From: Oceanococcus sp041619555
GTDB lineage: Bacteria; Pseudomonadota; Gammaproteobacteria; Nevskiales; Oceanococcaceae
Assembly (NCBI GenBank): GCA_041619555.1
Contig: JBFKDQ010000001.1
Span: 92,338 to 156,337, forward strand
Direction of reading: 5' to 3'
DNA: 64,000 bases
The notes under the pieces are model-generated. The model saw only the letters and a list, made by a program, of their open reading frames with translations. It did no database searches and had not been told where the DNA came from. A program made the position numbers and the translations under genes. Of the stretch, positions 61,206 through 64,000 are shown one piece after another. The number at the start of each line of letters is the position of its first letter. The first letter of the stretch is position 1.

Positions 61206-62633
61206 CTACAGGCTGTCCTGCAGGCGTCGACCCCAGTCCCGCAGGGATTCGATGATCGGTAGGCGCTCCGCGGGCACCTTGAGTTCATCCAGCATGGCAA
61301 AATAACTGGGCAAATCGAGGCCGCCATCGGCAGCAAACTCCAGACGCCGACTTCGCAGGCGCGACCATTCGTCGCGCTCGGCCTCGTTCAGGGATTCGGG
61401 ATAGTGCCTGGCACGGTAGCGAAACAGCAGTTCATGCAGACGCCGGTCCTCGAACGGAAGTTCCAGACCGTCGAATTCGCCCGCGCTCAGATCGGGTATG
61501 CGATCGCACAAACGCCGATCCGCATCACTGATGAAACCACCGTAGAGGTCCTGCTCCGGATCACCGGGCGCACCGAACTCCGCTTCGGCAAACACCTGCG
61601 ACAGTTTTGCCGCGATGTCATCAATACGCTGGTGCAGCCCTTTCCAATGCTGACGACAGCGGGCCAGGTCCAGATCCAGGCGTTCGGCCTGAGACTCGCT
61701 GACCGTATTCACTGGCGCCAGAATCGGGCAGCGGTTGAGATGAACCGCCTTGACCGCAACCCTTTCAACGTCCTCCGGCAGGTCCGCACGCGGGGTGAAG
61801 AGGCGCTCGGCGATGTCCTCGGGCGGCAGATCCAGCCAGGAGCCGGGATCCTGGCGCAGATCGCAGACCAGCACCGCGTTTCTGTTCACCGGGTGCGCGA
61901 CGACCGGCATCACCAGACTCAGACAACCGTATTCAGCCGGGAATCGGGATGAAACATGAACCACGGGTTCATGGGTCTGCAGATTCAGTAGGCCACCTGC
62001 GCTTTTCTTGTCACGGTGCTGCACCACAAAATCATAAAGACGCGGTTGCCGCGTCCGGATCAGGCGGGCCAGGGCAATTGTGGCGCGAACATCCGAAAGG
62101 GCATCGTGAGCCTGGGCCTGCTCGAGGTCGTTGGCAGCGGCCAGATCTTCGAGCCGGAAGCTCGGCTGTCCATCTGCGCGACGAGGCCATTCGATACCCT
62201 GTGGCCGCAGGGCATAGGTCATGCGCACCATGTCGATGATATCCCAGCGAGAACACCCATTGCGCCATTCGCGCGCATAGGGATCATGAAAATTGCGCCA
62301 CGCGGTGTGGCGGGTCAGTTCATCGTCGAAACGCAGGCTGTTATAGCCGACCCCGCAGCTTCCCGGACGCCCGAGTTGGGCGAGCACTCGGCGGATGAAT
62401 TCCGGTTCCGGCCAACCTCGACTTTCCGCCATTTGCGGCGTGATCCCGGTCAGCAGGCAGGCCTGGGGATGCGGCAAGGTATCGAATCCCGGGTGGCAGT
62501 ATTCCTCGATCGGCTCTTCCAACGGGTTGAGATCGGGATCGGTCCGGATTGCAGCAAACTGCGCCGGTCGGTCATAGCGGGGATTGGCGCCGAATGTCTC
62601 GTAGTCGTGCCACAGGTAGGTCGGGGTACTCAT
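61206..62633 (-). CDS. sbcB: Exodeoxyribonuclease I
   Basis: 475 residues. It degrades single-stranded DNA from the 3' end. The DEDD nuclease motif begins WHDYETFGANP (Asp10, Glu12). GVGYNSLRFDDELTRHTAWRNF is typical, and AHDALSDVRATIALA holds the later acidic residues; an SH3-like middle and C-terminal helical region follow. It is divergent from the PPK2-type gene, with 93 bases between them. Confidence 0.94.
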   Translation of the reverse strand: MSTPTYLWHDYETFGANPRYDRPAQFAAIRTDPDLNPLEEPIEEYCHPGFDTLPHPQACLLTGITPQMAESRGWPEPEFIRRVLAQLGRPGSCGVGYNSLRFDDELTRHTAWRNFHDPYAREWRNGCSRWDIIDMVRMTYALRPQGIEWPRRADGQPSFRLEDLAAANDLEQAQAHDALSDVRATIALARLIRTRQPRLYDFVVQHRDKKSAGGLLNLQTHEPVVHVSSRFPAEYGCLSLVMPVVAHPVNRNAVLVCDLRQDPGSWLDLPPEDIAERLFTPRADLPEDVERVAVKAVHLNRCPILAPVNTVSESQAERLDLDLARCRQHWKGLHQRIDDIAAKLSQVFAEAEFGAPGDPEQDLYGGFISDADRRLCDRIPDLSAGEFDGLELPFEDRRLHELLFRYRARHYPESLNEAERDEWSRLRSRRLEFAADGGLDLPSYFAMLDELKVPAERLPIIESLRDWGRRLQDSL

Positions 62634-62726
62634 CAGCCATGCAAACGAAAAATGAGTTGGAAGATTACACCCAGCACCGTGATTGCTATGGTTGTTCGTG
62701 TCACTGGCCAGCGGGAGAGAGGAATC

Positions 62727-64000
62727 ATGTCAAGTTGGTTACCCGTCAAGCCGCTTCCCGGGCTGAGTAAACGCGAGTACAAGGACCGGGTTGGCGCCGT
62801 GCGGATGAGGCTGCTGCGTCTGCAGCATGATTTGCTCCAGACCGACACCCCTGTGCTGGTCGTGTTCGGCGGCGTGGACGGCGGTGGCAAGCACGAGACC
62901 GTCAATCTGCTCAACGCCTGGCTTGACCCCCGTTATCTCTCCACCCTGGCCTATGGCGAGGCCAGCCAGGAAGAGGCAGAACGCCCGCGCATGTGGCGGT
63001 TCTGGCGTGATTTGCCGGTGCGCGGCAGGATCGGGCTGGTGCTCTCGGGCTGGTATTCCCAGCCGCTGGTGGAATATGCAAGGCATCGCAGCGATGATGC
63101 GCGTTTCAACCATCAGCTCAAACAGATCGCCCAATTCGAGCGCATGCTCAGCGATGACGGCGCGCTGATTCTCAAGTTCTGGATGCATCTGACAGCCCGG
63201 CAACAACATCAAAGACTGCGCAACCTGGCCGAAGATCCGCTGACCTTGTGGCAGGTCAGACCACGGGACTGGGAGCATCTGCACCTGTATGAGCGATTTG
63301 TCGAAGCCTCTCAACATCTGCTCGAAAAGACTCACGGCAAGCATGCACAGTGGCGGGTCATCGACGGCAGCCAGGAGAAACTGCGCGAACTCTGCGTCGC
63401 TGAATCGCTCGCCGATGCGCTCGAAAAACGACTTGCAAACTCAGTCCGGGCAGCCACGCCGCGCTTTCGCCCCAGCCAGGCCAAGCGCCTGGCGCAGCTG
63501 GATCTGGAACAGCAGTTGGACAAGGAGGAATACAAGACTAGGCTCGCGCATGCCCAGGCCCGCTTGCTGCGGCTGCAAAAAACCGCGTTCCATTGCGGTC
63601 GATCCACCCTGCTGGTCTTCGAAGGCTGGGATGCGGCAGGCAAGGGCGGCGCAATCCGGCGTCTGATCCAGCCACTGGATGCGCGACAGTACAAGCTGAT
63701 TCCGATCGCCGCACCCACCGATGAGGAACTCGCCAGACACTATCTCTGGCGCTTCTGGCGCCACCTGCCTCGCGCCGGCAATCTATGCGTGTTTGACCGG
63801 AGTTGGTATGGACGCGTACTGGTTGAACGCATCGAGGGTTTTGCCAGCAAGACCGAGTGGGTTCGTGGCTATGATGAGATCAATGCTTTTGAGGAAGAAT
63901 TGACCGAAAGCGGTATCCGCCTGCTGAAATTCTGGATCCACATCAGCAACGAGGAGCAGTTGGCGCGTTTCGAGTCGCGCAAGCTTGATCCTCTGAAAAA
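62727..64000 (+). CDS. pap: Polyphosphate:AMP phosphotransferase, two-domain PPK2 type, 3'-truncated by window end
   Basis: The window ends inside this gene, after about 424 residues. Domain 1 (about 20-250) keeps only a weak Walker A (GGVDGGGKHE) and has LSGWYSQPLVE where catalytic PPK2 domains have DRSWYGR. Domain 2 (from about 270) has GWDAAGKGGAIRR (Lys306) and FDRSWYGRVLVERIEGF, so it is the probable catalytic half. Class II PPK2 enzymes phosphorylate AMP to ADP with polyphosphate. GGGAGAGAGGAATC supports the ATG. The C-terminal end is not seen. Confidence 0.9.
   Translation, partial: MSSWLPVKPLPGLSKREYKDRVGAVRMRLLRLQHDLLQTDTPVLVVFGGVDGGGKHETVNLLNAWLDPRYLSTLAYGEASQEEAERPRMWRFWRDLPVRGRIGLVLSGWYSQPLVEYARHRSDDARFNHQLKQIAQFERMLSDDGALILKFWMHLTARQQHQRLRNLAEDPLTLWQVRPRDWEHLHLYERFVEASQHLLEKTHGKHAQWRVIDGSQEKLRELCVAESLADALEKRLANSVRAATPRFRPSQAKRLAQLDLEQQLDKEEYKTRLAHAQARLLRLQKTAFHCGRSTLLVFEGWDAAGKGGAIRRLIQPLDARQYKLIPIAAPTDEELARHYLWRFWRHLPRAGNLCVFDRSWYGRVLVERIEGFASKTEWVRGYDEINAFEEELTESGIRLLKFWIHISNEEQLARFESRKLDPLK

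Noticed and set aside
1..64000. CRISPR arrays, insertion sequences, integrase or phage genes
   Set aside because: I looked for regular repeats, terminal inverted repeats, DDE transposase and tyrosine recombinase motifs and saw none. The tRNA-Arg gene has no adjacent integrase or repeated 3' end.

Overview
The window is about 64 kb of GC-rich chromosomal DNA, densely packed with genes. It looks like a free-living gammaproteobacterium. The evidence is a complete Na+-translocating NADH:quinone reductase operon (nqrABCDEF plus nqrM), a glnA-ntrB-ntrC cluster with sigma-54/NtrC sites, alpha/beta glycyl-tRNA synthetase, fused MnmC, UbiK, a TonB2-type cluster like that of Vibrio, and a fatty acyl-CoA reductase of the Marinobacter Maqu_2220 type. 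I cannot assign a genus. I see no CRISPR array, insertion sequence, integrase or prophage.

Layout. 1-745: the 3' end of comM meets a short BLUF photoreceptor gene tail to tail. 902-14,532 (all minus): fourteen closely spaced genes run in one direction. They are a TonB2-type energy module (DUF3450, TtpC, ExbB, ExbD, TonB, TPR protein), a MarC-family membrane protein, a DUF885 peptidase-like protein, the OppABCDF peptide importer and a TorF-type putative porin. Their leader carries a promoter and two perfect hairpins. A second TorF-type porin lies just upstream. 15.6-20.6 kb: a membrane cytochrome c, tRNA-Arg(CCG), and an Lrp-family regulator divergent from a type B putA, with a near-consensus Lrp operator between them. 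20.7-28.2 kb: alr and mnmC head to head, a fatty acyl-CoA reductase behind an AraC-type and a FabR-like regulator, and a YqhA-family membrane protein.

28.3-30.4 kb: ubiK and glnK-amtB are divergent; tandem NtrC sites and a sigma-54 promoter lie between them. 30.6-37.2 kb: nqrABCDEF, nqrM and a CBS-domain gene. 37.3-41.9 kb: an Atm1-like ABC exporter, then a coupled trio (receiver, CheC-type phosphatase, PAS-GGDEF diguanylate cyclase) and an outer-membrane barrel. 42.1-48.6 kb: an NRDE/TANGO2 protein, NDH-2, ntrC, ntrB and glnA. 49-52 kb: glyQS. 52-61.1 kb: a lipid-metabolism neighbourhood with an enoyl-CoA hydratase, nitroreductase, PF10118 metal-dependent hydrolase, two acyl-CoA dehydrogenases, a high-molecular-weight FabG, acyl-CoA-binding protein and an alpha/beta hydrolase. 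61.2-64 kb: sbcB and a truncated two-domain PPK2-type polyphosphate:AMP phosphotransferase.

Themes. Nitrogen control is complete in the window: PII sensor, NtrBC, and their targets glnA and glnK-amtB with recognisable sites. Two alternative NADH dehydrogenases are present, one sodium-pumping and one non-pumping. Fatty acyl chemistry recurs (acyl-CoA reduction, dehydrogenation, binding, FabR-like control). The genes most worth following up are the receiver/CheC/diguanylate-cyclase trio and the long TonB2-peptidase-Opp-porin convoy.
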